64,000 nucleotides of DNA from DATFVA01 sp963721075. Its GTDB lineage: Bacteria > Bacteroidota > Ignavibacteria > Ignavibacteriales > Ignavibacteriaceae. Shown piece by piece: positions 55,151 through 62,836 of this stretch (position 1 is its first letter; the number at the start of each line of letters is the position of its first letter). The stretch is taken from NCBI GenBank assembly GCA_963721075.1, contig CAVRHV010000006.1:434001-498000 (forward strand), written 5' to 3'. The translations under genes and the position numbers were made by a program. A model generated the notes under the pieces. It did not search any database. It saw only the letters and a program-made list of their open reading frames with translations, and had not been told where the DNA came from.

Positions 55151-56007
55151 TGAATGATTTCAGCTTTATTCAAATCATATTTTTGTCCTGCTGTAAGAAT
55201 GTTCATCTCCATATTGTTTACAGAAAACTTTCCCGCATTATTCGTCTTTATGCCGGAAGCTTTGAGAGGATTATAAATAATGACCTCGCTCTCCCCGAGC
55301 ACCTCGAAGGTATTATCAGGCTTTACCAGGATAGCTGTCGATTCATCAATACCGATTCCCAGCAAGTCCGGGTGTTCAAGAATAACGGTTATTAATCTAT
55401 TATTTCTTTTCCTTTTAATAAAGTGCTGGTCTATCACAGCTTTGGTAACAAATCCAAAGCCCTCCGTAGTTTCAATGTTACCTTTTTCAATTATATTGAA
55501 GGCCTCTGTGCTGTCTTTATTAATAAGTTCATTACCGGTTATCATTACTTTGCTCATTACTGCCGCTCCGGCACTTGTCCCGCCTACAACTCCGCCGTTC
55601 GCATAAATATCCCTTATCTTTTTAAGAAGACGCGTCCCGAGCAGATCAGCCGTAAGAAGACTTTGATCGCCTCCGCAGAAATAAACTCCCGTTACGTGCT
55701 CCAGTTTATTAACAATCGAGTCGTCATCGGCTGTCGATTTGTTAAAATATAAAGCTTCTACATTTTGGGCACCAAATGACCGGAATTGGTCAACCTGGTC
55801 AACGGCCGACTCAATAGGCACGGTGCTTGCGTTTGGAATTACGATTATCCCGGCGTTTTCTCCGCCAGCAAGACTTATAAACTTTTCTATAACATTCCCC
55901 GGTTTATCACCGCCGCCTATTATTACAAGGTTACCTTGAGCCTGTGCATTCAGCGGAATAAAGGAAAGAGAAAGCAGTATATGATAAATCATTGCAAATT
56001 TTTTCAT
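55147..56007 (-). CDS. Cyanophycinase-family (S51) peptidase, periplasmic or secreted
   Basis: A 286-residue protein with signal peptide (about 1-23, ending AQAQ) and no sorting domain, so probably periplasmic. Family residues are all present: Gln115 in FCGGDQ, nucleophile Ser145 in GGTSAGAAV, His195 in DQHFIKRKRNNRL, and GIGIDESTA. It is a second S51 enzyme besides the exported one at 41885. Coupled by ATGA overlaps to the M20 peptidase before it and the YfcC carrier after it. The two S51 enzymes could act in sequence on the same polymer, outside and then in the periplasm. Confidence 0.92.
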   Translation of the reverse strand: MKKFAMIYHILLSLSFIPLNAQAQGNLVIIGGGDKPGNVIEKFISLAGGENAGIIVIPNASTVPIESAVDQVDQFRSFGAQNVEALYFNKSTADDDSIVNKLEHVTGVYFCGGDQSLLTADLLGTRLLKKIRDIYANGGVVGGTSAGAAVMSKVMITGNELINKDSTEAFNIIEKGNIETTEGFGFVTKAVIDQHFIKRKRNNRLITVILEHPDLLGIGIDESTAILVKPDNTFEVLGESEVIIYNPLKASGIKTNNAGKFSVNNMEMNILTAGQKYDLNKAEIIQ

Positions 56008-57092
56008 TTTTTTACCAGCTCCATTGCTATTTCAGCACTTTTAGTTAAATCCTCAATGAGGACAAACTCATCATTTGAATGAGGGTTCTGTGCACCGATT
56101 CCCAGGTTGACGGCTGAAATGCCTAATTCATTCAGCGAATTGGCATCGCTTCCACCAAGTGAAATTTTTGGTTCGGGAGTCAATCCTGTTTTTTTAAGTA
56201 CTTTAGTAATTTCTTCATAGACGGGATTCGCGGCTTCAACAGTATAGGGTTTAAAATCCCAGTAGCTTTCAAAGTCTGCTGAGGCATTCAGCTTCCCTGC
56301 TTCATCATCAAAAATATTTTTAATCTCATCTATAAGTCCGGTCACCCTGCTGGTATCGAAGGAACGAACTTCACCTTCCAGGCAGACTTCCTCGGGAACC
56401 ACATTAACCGCCGAGCCTCCGTTTATCTTTCCGATGTTTACAGTGGTATCATTATCAATCCTACCCTGTTTAATTCTGAACAGTGCGTTTGCAGCCGCCA
56501 CTATAGCATTGACCCCGTTCTCCGGTGCTATTCCTGAATGCGATGCCCTTCCTTTAATTTTTACCTTAAATCCTTTCGAGCCGCATGCCGAGTTTATAAA
56601 ATTACCGGGGCGGAAAGAAGAATCGAAGACAAAGCCCCGGTTAACGTGAGTAGCTAGCTTTAAGTTTTTAGAACCGAGCAGAGTTGTTTCCTCACAGGTA
56701 GTGAAGGCAACTGTAAAATCTTTTACATGTATTTTTTCTTTATGTATTTTTTCAAGAGTGTATAGAAGTACTGCTATTCCCAGTCTGTTATCCACTCCCA
56801 GCACAGTATCTCCTGCAGAAGTTATCTTACCATTCTGAAATACTGGTCTCATTTTTAATGTAGGCCTGGCTGTATCCATATGTGAAAGAAGTACAAAATT
56901 ACCTCCATCGCCAACCCTTATTATTATGTTGCCGGTATTGCTGCCGGAAAATGATTTTGAATCATCTTCCGAAATGTTAAAAGAGGTATCTATTAAAAAG
57001 GATTTTATAAAATCTGCTACTGATTTTTCATTCTGGGAGAGAGCATTTATTGAAGCGGCCTGCAGGAAAATATCAATTAAGCGGGTGTTCAT
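56004..57092 (-). CDS. M20-family metallopeptidase (PepT-like)
   Basis: A 362-residue cytoplasmic di-zinc peptidase. Metal and catalytic residues: His71/Asp73 in LLSHMDTA, bridging Asp101 in GVDNRLG, catalytic Glu134 and ligand Glu135 in TCEETTLLGS, Asp157 in VFDSSF, and the last His in NPHSNDEF. The dimerisation domain has GRASHSGIAPENGVNAIVAA. PepT-like members cut di- and tripeptides; M20 enzymes also include deacylases such as desuccinylases. No signal peptide. First gene of the M20-S51-YfcC operon, behind a clear promoter and operator. Confidence 0.92.
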   Translation of the reverse strand: MNTRLIDIFLQAASINALSQNEKSVADFIKSFLIDTSFNISEDDSKSFSGSNTGNIIIRVGDGGNFVLLSHMDTARPTLKMRPVFQNGKITSAGDTVLGVDNRLGIAVLLYTLEKIHKEKIHVKDFTVAFTTCEETTLLGSKNLKLATHVNRGFVFDSSFRPGNFINSACGSKGFKVKIKGRASHSGIAPENGVNAIVAAANALFRIKQGRIDNDTTVNIGKINGGSAVNVVPEEVCLEGEVRSFDTSRVTGLIDEIKNIFDDEAGKLNASADFESYWDFKPYTVEAANPVYEEITKVLKKTGLTPEPKISLGGSDANSLNELGISAVNLGIGAQNPHSNDEFVLIEDLTKSAEIAMELVKK

Positions 57093-57123
57093 TGGTAATA
57101 ATAATTACATTTTTATGAAATGA

Positions 57124-57139
57124 TGTAATATTTATTACA
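57124..57139. promoter_or_regulatory. Palindromic operator of the M20-S51-YfcC operon
   Basis: TGTAATA (57124-57130), two-base TT, TATTACA (57133-57139): a perfect 7-bp inverted repeat placed exactly where transcription should begin. A further ATTACA half-site lies at 57104-57109. The sequence resembles TGTAAT...ATTACA operators known for HexR and other RpiR-family regulators. Confidence 0.6.
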
Positions 57140-57140
57140 G

Positions 57141-57169
57141 ATATTAAGGATTTTTTCTATTTAAGTCAA
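57141..57169 (-). promoter_or_regulatory. Promoter of the M20-S51-YfcC operon
   Basis: On the minus strand TTGACT (57169-57164), 17-bp spacer, TAATAT (57146-57141). The predicted start near 57134 falls inside the palindrome at 57124-57139, about 40 bp before the ATG of the M20 peptidase gene. Confidence 0.65.
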
Positions 57170-57269
57170 GGAGCATTAGGCGAATAACAGAATAATGCAG
57201 GTTCTTCGATTGGTTTTATATGCTATCTGATCCCTCACAGAGGAAATAAATCATCGGTTAGATTTTTTA

Positions 57270-58387
57270 CTATTTCAGGAGCATCATTTTTTTGGCGGAA
57301 GTAAAGCTGCCCGCTCTTAAGGAATAGATATATAGTCCCGATGCAAGCTTCGATCCATCAAAGCTGAAGCTGTAAGTCCCCTGCTCCATCTCTTTATTCA
57401 CGATAGCCGCTACTTTTTGTCCAAGAAGGTTATATACATCCAGAGTTACTTTCTCCCTTTCCGGAATCGAAAACGAAATTGTTGTTGAGGGATTGAACGG
57501 GTTGGGGTAATTCTGTTCAAGCTTATAATTCTTAATAGTCGCGAGTGGTTCATTAACTGATGTTATAACTCCATAATGACCTTCGGCAAGTCCCATATTA
57601 GCAAGCATCGATGCCTCATCAGTTCCCAGAGCTACAGCCATGTAGACAATCCTCTTTGCCTGGGGCTGAAGCAGCAAAGTATCCGTGCCAATAATTCCAA
57701 CCGCCCCTGAATCTGCGGAAACCAGTGTATCAGCAGATATCCCGCCCGTCAGCCAGGAATAATAGGATGTATCATTGTCCGTATATCCATAATAATAGTT
57801 GAATTCGGTTGCTGCAGCGGTTGGTTCTGATAAAATCTTAAATCCTACATATGTGTTTTCATAATTGTAAAAAACATTGTTGCTGGTATTAAAGAATATA
57901 ACATCATTTTCCCATGTATTATCAATATCCTGGTTAATATCGAGTCCGATGATCGAAGCAAATTCGGAAGTATCATTATTCGTAACATCAAATTTAATTA
58001 ATGCGCAATCCTCCCCGTTCCATCCGTAAACATTCTGTTTTACAATAACATTGGGTGGTAAATTTGAGTAATGATTATTGTATGTTCCTGTAACCTCAAA
58101 GCTGCTAGTATCAGGCGAAATTACCAGGGTTGTGGGAATCTGAAAATCAGCATCGTTCCAGTAGTCAAATACTTCATCCGGTTTGCCTGCAACAAGAATG
58201 GATGCTCTGTCTATCTGGTATAAAGTGTCGGTCCCCGAAATAGTAAATATGCTGTATTCCTCCGAAATCATCTATATAAAATAGAACATTTCCGGTGTTG
58301 AAATAAACCTGTGCTATTTAAGGTGTTATTAAAAATGCAAAAGGAACAAAAATCAGGAATGAGGGTAAGTAATAACAACTTTTTCAT
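57270..58387 (-). CDS. Paralogous T9SS-exported protein (N-terminal frameshifts)
   Basis: Third member of the set with 51138 and 52551-53689. The long frame begins at 58271 with an internal ATG (ISEEYSIFTISG), but the homologous N-terminus lies upstream: ATG 58387 gives MKKLLLLTLI, then in another frame QVYFNTGNVLFYIDDFGGIQ, matching TGTVGVTVNSYGRFRIY of the paralogue. Shifts are needed around 58250 and 58310-58350. The remainder is intact: VFDYWNDADFQIPTTLV, and sorting domain QNYPNPFNPSTTISFS to KKMMLLK. Function unknown. Confidence 0.75.
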
Positions 58388-58555
58388 ATTAAACTTTCTT
58401 TTCTGCTAATTTATATAATTATTCAAAAACTCTCCTCATCCCCGATGAGAAAATAAAGCATCGGAACCATTATCCCGAAACATAAAAATTTTTCCTGAAC
58501 TTCACCTTTCATTTTGGGATATTTTTATTCCATTTAAATATTATTCTAAAACCCA

Positions 58556-58888
58556 CTACTGTCCGTCGGATACCGGCTTTAAATAACCTTCTTTAATTAA
58601 ACCCTCGTTTGATCTGTAGATTGTTATAGATATTTCAGTAGTATTATGGTATCCTGTAGATACGATCTTTACCCCCTCATATTCTTTTTCAAGCTTAACA
58701 GAGGCATATAATTTCTCATCGGCTATAAGGTCGCTCTGCAGACGTTATTTGCTTTCCGGGATGTTTGCCAGCGCCCAGTAAATTCCCTTTTTGGCATTCT
58801 GGTATGCAGTATCAAGATTTTTCTCCATCCCCTTCTGGGCATAAATAGTCATTGGAACAATAAATAATAAGATTAAAAGTGATTTCAT
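58556..58888 (-). pseudogene. Small secreted protein with one in-frame stop
   Basis: From ATG 58888 the frame reads signal peptide MKSLLILLFIVPMTIYAQ, then EKNLDTAYQNAKKGIYWALA and a TAA at codon 48 (58747-58745). Reading continues in the same frame, without other stops, to TAG at 58556 (RLQSDLIADEKLYASVKLEK near the middle, GYLKPVSDGQ at the end). The total is about 110 residues, and a single AAA-to-TAA change would explain the stop. I do not recognise the family. It may be intact in the organism. Confidence 0.5.
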
Positions 58889-59263
58889 CAGGATCCCCTC
58901 CCGTTTTTATTTCGAAAAATACGAAAATCTGATAAATAGACCATCTTACGAGGGAGTAATTTTTAATTTTGAGAAGAACCGTAAAACAGGCAGTTTTTAC
59001 CAGGTATATTGCCCGTACCTGCCCTTCTTTTGACTCGGAGTATAGACGGTTCAAAGACGGTTCATCCCGCTTTTTAGGGTAAAATCTGATGAATTTTTTA
59101 ACAATGCTGTTGAAAGGTTAAACAGCTATTTTTGACTGAAAATGAATGTTTTTTGGCGAATCCATTATAAACTTTTCTGGAGTAAACTTCAAATTGGGGA
59201 TGACAAACGATTGACCCCGCCTACGGGATACAATAGATGAGATGAAGGAATGTCATATAAGTG
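58889..59263. other. Non-coding interval with a short 11-bp tandem repeat
   Basis: About 375 bp without a convincing gene. The only structure is AGACGGTTCAA followed by AGACGGTTCAT (59044-59065), two copies of an 11-bp unit differing in the last base. Confidence 0.5.
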
Positions 59264-59335
59264 TGGAAACTATTTCTTGACATTTTAGTTTCCATTGATT
59301 AAGTTGGAAACTGTAATTGATAAAAATAGTTTCCA
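59264..59335 (+). promoter_or_regulatory. Twin operators of the TetR-controlled efflux operon
   Basis: Two identical inverted-repeat sites, each TGGAAACT-N15-AGTTTCCA: site A at 59264-59294 and site B at 59305-59335, starting 41 bp apart. Site A overlaps the -35 element and site B the predicted transcription start, so a bound repressor would block RNA polymerase at both. The start codon of the TetR gene follows 5 bp after site B. Confidence 0.75.
59277..59305 (+). promoter_or_regulatory. Promoter of the TetR-efflux operon
   Basis: TTGACA (59277-59282), 17-bp spacer, TAAGTT (59300-59305). The same hexamer and spacing are seen before the suf operon. Predicted start near 59312-59314, inside operator site B. 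Confidence 0.6.
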
Positions 59336-59340
59336 GTACG

Positions 59341-59952
59341 ATGAACGAAGAAAAACAGAAAATACTCGACGAATCCACCAAAGTATTTATGCGGGAAGGG
59401 TTTTATAAAACCCCGATGGATGAAATTGCCAGGCAGCTGAAGATAAGTAAGAAGACTATATATAAGTACTTCGATTCCAAAGAAATACTCGTTAAAGAGG
59501 TTGTTCATAATTTTCTGCTCAGTAATAAAAGTATTATCCAGGATATTCTCAATTCGGACGATAATGCTGTAACCAAAGCATTCAATTTATTTCAGCACCT
59601 GGGCAAACTCCTGCTCAGCATAAGCAACAGATGGCTTGAAGATATCCAGGGGCATTACCAGGGCCTCTGGAAAGAGATTGATGAATTCAGAACGAAGATG
59701 ATGCTTGCGAACATAACCAGACTTATTAACCAGGGGAAGAAAGAAGGATTTATAGTCGACTACCCTACCGATATCATTGTGATGATATTTGTTTCATCGG
59801 TAAGGGGCATAATAAATCCTGATTTTATTATACAGCGAAAGCTGGAACGTGAATCGATCATGAAACCTACAATCAGCCTGCTGATGAATGCAATTCTGAC
59901 TGACAGCGGCAAAGAACTTTTTAATAAACTTCAACCCGGAGTTAACAAATGA
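59341..59952 (+). CDS. TetR/AcrR-family regulator
   Basis: About 203 residues from ATG 59341. DNA-binding domain at the N-terminus (KILDESTKVFMREGFYKTPM, IARQLKISKKTIYKYFDSKE), followed by an all-helical ligand-binding domain. An in-frame TTG at 59317 would place the start inside operator B and adds eight unlikely residues, so the ATG is preferred. Probably represses its own operon through the twin operators. Its stop overlaps the adaptor gene's start (ATGA). Confidence 0.9.
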   Translation: MNEEKQKILDESTKVFMREGFYKTPMDEIARQLKISKKTIYKYFDSKEILVKEVVHNFLLSNKSIIQDILNSDDNAVTKAFNLFQHLGKLLLSISNRWLEDIQGHYQGLWKEIDEFRTKMMLANITRLINQGKKEGFIVDYPTDIIVMIFVSSVRGIINPDFIIQRKLERESIMKPTISLLMNAILTDSGKELFNKLQPGVNK

Positions 59953-60908
59953 AAAAGGCACTTCTGATTTTTATAACAGGATTTCTTATCTACGGCTGCG
60001 GCGGCAATAATAATCCTAATGAAATAGAAGCATCAGGAAATATTGAATCTACAAATGTTATTGTAAGCTCAAAGGTAAATGGTGAAATCAAAAAGATCTT
60101 GTATCATGAAGGTCAGTTTGTAAATGAGGGCGATACTGTAATGATGATAGATCATGAAACCCTTCAGCTTCAGCTCGACCAGGCAGACGCCGCCAAGGAA
60201 GCAGCCAGGGCTCAGCTTAATCTTCTCAGGAGCGGCGCCCGTAAAGAAGATATCAGCCAGGCAGAAGAGGCTGTAAAACAGGCCCAGGTTAATTATGGCC
60301 TGGCGGAAAAGGATAAGCAAAGGATGGAAAATCTCTTCCAGGCTAATTCTGTCTCTCAGAATCAGTACGATAATGCGATGGCAAAGTTTGAGCTTGCACA
60401 GGCTCAGCTGAAGTCGGCAAAAGACAACCTGGCCAAGCTGAAGAACTTTGCACGTCCCGAGGAGATACAGCAGGCAGAGGCAAACCTTGACAGGCAGAAT
60501 GCTGCTGTCAGGCTTCTGCAGAAGAGCATAAATGATTCATACGTACAGTCGCCCATAAACGGCATAATAGTCGATAAATTTTTTGAGAAAGGGGAAACAG
60601 TAACCCAGATGTCATCTCTGTTTAAGGTATCCGACCTGAGAACGGTTGATCTTATCATTTATGTTTCGGAGGAGGAGCTGGGGAAGGTTAAACTTGGACA
60701 AACGGCTGACGTAAGTGTTGATGCGTTCCCTGATAAATCCTATACCGGTAAAGTAATTTATATATCGCCGGAGGCTGAATTCACACCCAAGAATATCCAG
60801 ACCAAGGACGAAAGAACCAAACTTGTATTTGCAGTTAAAATAAGAATAGATAATCCAAAATATGAACTTAAGCCCGGTATGCCTGCTGATGCCTCTGTAC
60901 ATATTTAG
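59949..60908 (+). CDS. HlyD/YhiI-type membrane-fusion lipoprotein
   Basis: A 319-residue periplasmic adaptor. Lipoprotein signal with LIYGC lipobox (MKKALLIFITGFLIYGC), biotinyl-lipoyl-like halves (VIVSSKVNGEIKKILYHEGQ and VQSPINGIIVDKFFEKGE) flanking a coiled-coil hairpin rich in Gln/Ala (about 75-190), then beta-barrel domain. It links an inner-membrane ABC exporter to an outer-membrane channel. Coupled to the TetR gene by ATGA. Confidence 0.92.
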   Translation: MKKALLIFITGFLIYGCGGNNNPNEIEASGNIESTNVIVSSKVNGEIKKILYHEGQFVNEGDTVMMIDHETLQLQLDQADAAKEAARAQLNLLRSGARKEDISQAEEAVKQAQVNYGLAEKDKQRMENLFQANSVSQNQYDNAMAKFELAQAQLKSAKDNLAKLKNFARPEEIQQAEANLDRQNAAVRLLQKSINDSYVQSPINGIIVDKFFEKGETVTQMSSLFKVSDLRTVDLIIYVSEEELGKVKLGQTADVSVDAFPDKSYTGKVIYISPEAEFTPKNIQTKDERTKLVFAVKIRIDNPKYELKPGMPADASVHI

Positions 60909-60922
60909 CAGAATATGAATTT

Positions 60923-61837
60923 ATGCCCGAAGCAATTCAAATAGAAAACTTAAAAAAATCTTACGGCGATATCGAAGCCGTAAAAGGGATCTCTTTTTCG
61001 GTCAATAAGGGAGAGATGTTCGGACTTGTGGGTCCCGACGGCGCAGGCAAAACCACTACTATCAGAATCCTCTGCGGCTTAATTGATCCCGAAGAGGGCC
61101 TAGTTTCCGTAATGGGTGATGACATTAAAAAGAAAAAAAGAAAGGTTCAGAAGAAAATAGGTTATCTCTCGCAAAGGTTCAGTCTTTACGGTGATCTGAC
61201 TGTAGATGAGAACATCGAATTTTTTGCTGATATACACGGCGTAAAGAACTATGAAGAAAGACGGAACGAATTGCTGGAGTTCACGCGGCTTACTCCCTTC
61301 AGAGATCGGCTGGCCGACAACCTTTCCGGGGGTATGAAACAGAAACTTGCTCTCGCATGCAGTCTTATTCATAAACCGGAAATAATCTTTCTTGATGAAC
61401 CAACAACGGGCGTCGATCCGGTTTCAAGAAGGGATTTCTGGAAGATCCTTTCCAGTCTGATCAAGGAGGGCATTACGATATTTATGTCCACTCCCTACCT
61501 CGACGAGGCTGAACGCTGCAACCGTGTGGCGCTGATGAATAAGGGAGAAATTATGAGCATCGATGACCCGCGTAAAATAAAAGAATCTATTAATAAGGAA
61601 ATTATAGAGATCGTTTCCCCTGAGGCAAGGAAGGCATATAAACTTATTCAGCAGAGTATGGATAATGAAGTACAGCTGTTCGGCGACAGGATAAACGTGG
61701 TTGCAGACAGCTACGAAAAGGAATTTTCGAAAATAGAAAAGCTTCTGAAAGAAAACGACGTTAAGATAGAGAGCTCCAGAAGCATTCCGCCTTCACTTGA
61801 GAATGTGTTTATTCATCTGGTTAAAGAGGCGGGCTGA
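60923..61837 (+). CDS. ABC-2 exporter ATP-binding protein (first of an unequal pair)
   Basis: A 304-residue ATPase: Walker A VGPDGAGKTTT, Q-loop LSQRFSLY, signature LSGGMKQKL, Walker B IIFLDEPTTGVDP. The switch region reads FMSTPYLDEAERC, lacking the usual His after Thr (Pro instead). This matches the first half of YbhF/RbbA-type double ATPases (which have S-T-A-Y). It presumably pairs with the next gene's product to make one asymmetric heterodimer. Confidence 0.92.
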   Translation: MPEAIQIENLKKSYGDIEAVKGISFSVNKGEMFGLVGPDGAGKTTTIRILCGLIDPEEGLVSVMGDDIKKKKRKVQKKIGYLSQRFSLYGDLTVDENIEFFADIHGVKNYEERRNELLEFTRLTPFRDRLADNLSGGMKQKLALACSLIHKPEIIFLDEPTTGVDPVSRRDFWKILSSLIKEGITIFMSTPYLDEAERCNRVALMNKGEIMSIDDPRKIKESINKEIIEIVSPEARKAYKLIQQSMDNEVQLFGDRINVVADSYEKEFSKIEKLLKENDVKIESSRSIPPSLENVFIHLVKEAG

Positions 61838-61896
61838 AGAGAATGAATTTAATAATCAGTTGATGACATTATCACAATTTATTACAAAATGATTGA

Positions 61897-62835
61897 ATGA
61901 ATCCGGAGCAGAAAAATACAATCGAAGTTAAAGAGCTGACAAAGCAGTTCGGGAAATTTACCGCTGTCGATCATGTATCATTCAGCGTTGAGAAGGGTGA
62001 GGTTTTTGGATTCCTGGGTGCGAACGGCGCGGGTAAGTCTACTACGATCAAAATGCTCTGCGGAATTCTTGAACCCACATCCGGCGACGCACTTGTTGCA
62101 GGCTACAGCGTTATGAATGAACCTGATAAGGTGAAGAGAAGTATCGGTTATATGTCGCAGCGTTTCTCACTGTATAATGACCTGACAGTTGAGGAGAATA
62201 TTAATTTTTTCGGCGGTGTGTACGGACTCGGAGGTGATGAGCTTCAGGAAAGAAAAAAATGGGTTCTGCAGATCGCTAACCTTGAAGGAAAACAGAAACT
62301 TCTCACGGGGTCGCTGCCGGGAGGAATAAAGCAGAGACTCGCATTAGGCACAGCCGTTATCCATCGGCCCGGAATTGTTTTCCTGGATGAACCTACCAGC
62401 GGCGTCGATCCCATTTCCCGCAGGAACTTTTGGGAGCTTATTAACGACCTCTCAGGTGAGGGTACTACGGTTCTCGTAACAACACACTATCTTGAGGAAG
62501 CTGAGTACTGCAATAATATTATTCTCATAAACGCCGGTAAGCTGATCGCTGAAGGAACTTCAAAGGTCCTTAAAACCGAATATATTAAGAACCCGATCTT
62601 CGAAATAGAATGCGACCGCGTGGTAGATGCACTTGAGCTGATGGAGAAACAGAATTTCGTAAGCGAAACTTCAATCTTCGGCAACCAGATCCACCTTATC
62701 GTAAATGATAGATTTGAAAACAAAGAACAGGTTATAACCCTTTTAAACAAGAACGGAATAAATGTTAAGCGCATAGATCAGATCGTCCCAACGCTTGAAG
62801 ATGTCTTCATCCATCTGCTGGAAAGCGGGAAGTAA
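61897..62835 (+). CDS. ABC-2 exporter ATP-binding protein (second of an unequal pair)
   Basis: A 312-residue ATPase: Walker A LGANGAGKSTT, MSQRFSLYNDLT, Walker B IVFLDEPTSGVDP and an intact H-loop in LVTTHYLEEAEYC. Its signature is LPGGIKQRL, not LSGG. It therefore corresponds to the second half of YbhF-like fused ATPases, with the complementary defect of its partner. A 59-bp non-coding gap precedes it. Confidence 0.92.
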   Translation: MNPEQKNTIEVKELTKQFGKFTAVDHVSFSVEKGEVFGFLGANGAGKSTTIKMLCGILEPTSGDALVAGYSVMNEPDKVKRSIGYMSQRFSLYNDLTVEENINFFGGVYGLGGDELQERKKWVLQIANLEGKQKLLTGSLPGGIKQRLALGTAVIHRPGIVFLDEPTSGVDPISRRNFWELINDLSGEGTTVLVTTHYLEEAEYCNNIILINAGKLIAEGTSKVLKTEYIKNPIFEIECDRVVDALELMEKQNFVSETSIFGNQIHLIVNDRFENKEQVITLLNKNGINVKRIDQIVPTLEDVFIHLLESGK

Positions 62836-62836
62836 T

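Noticed and set aside
58812..59054. 80-codon minus-strand frame beside the small exported protein.
   Set aside because: Overlaps the start of the better-supported secreted protein frame, and has no signal, domain or ribosome-binding site.
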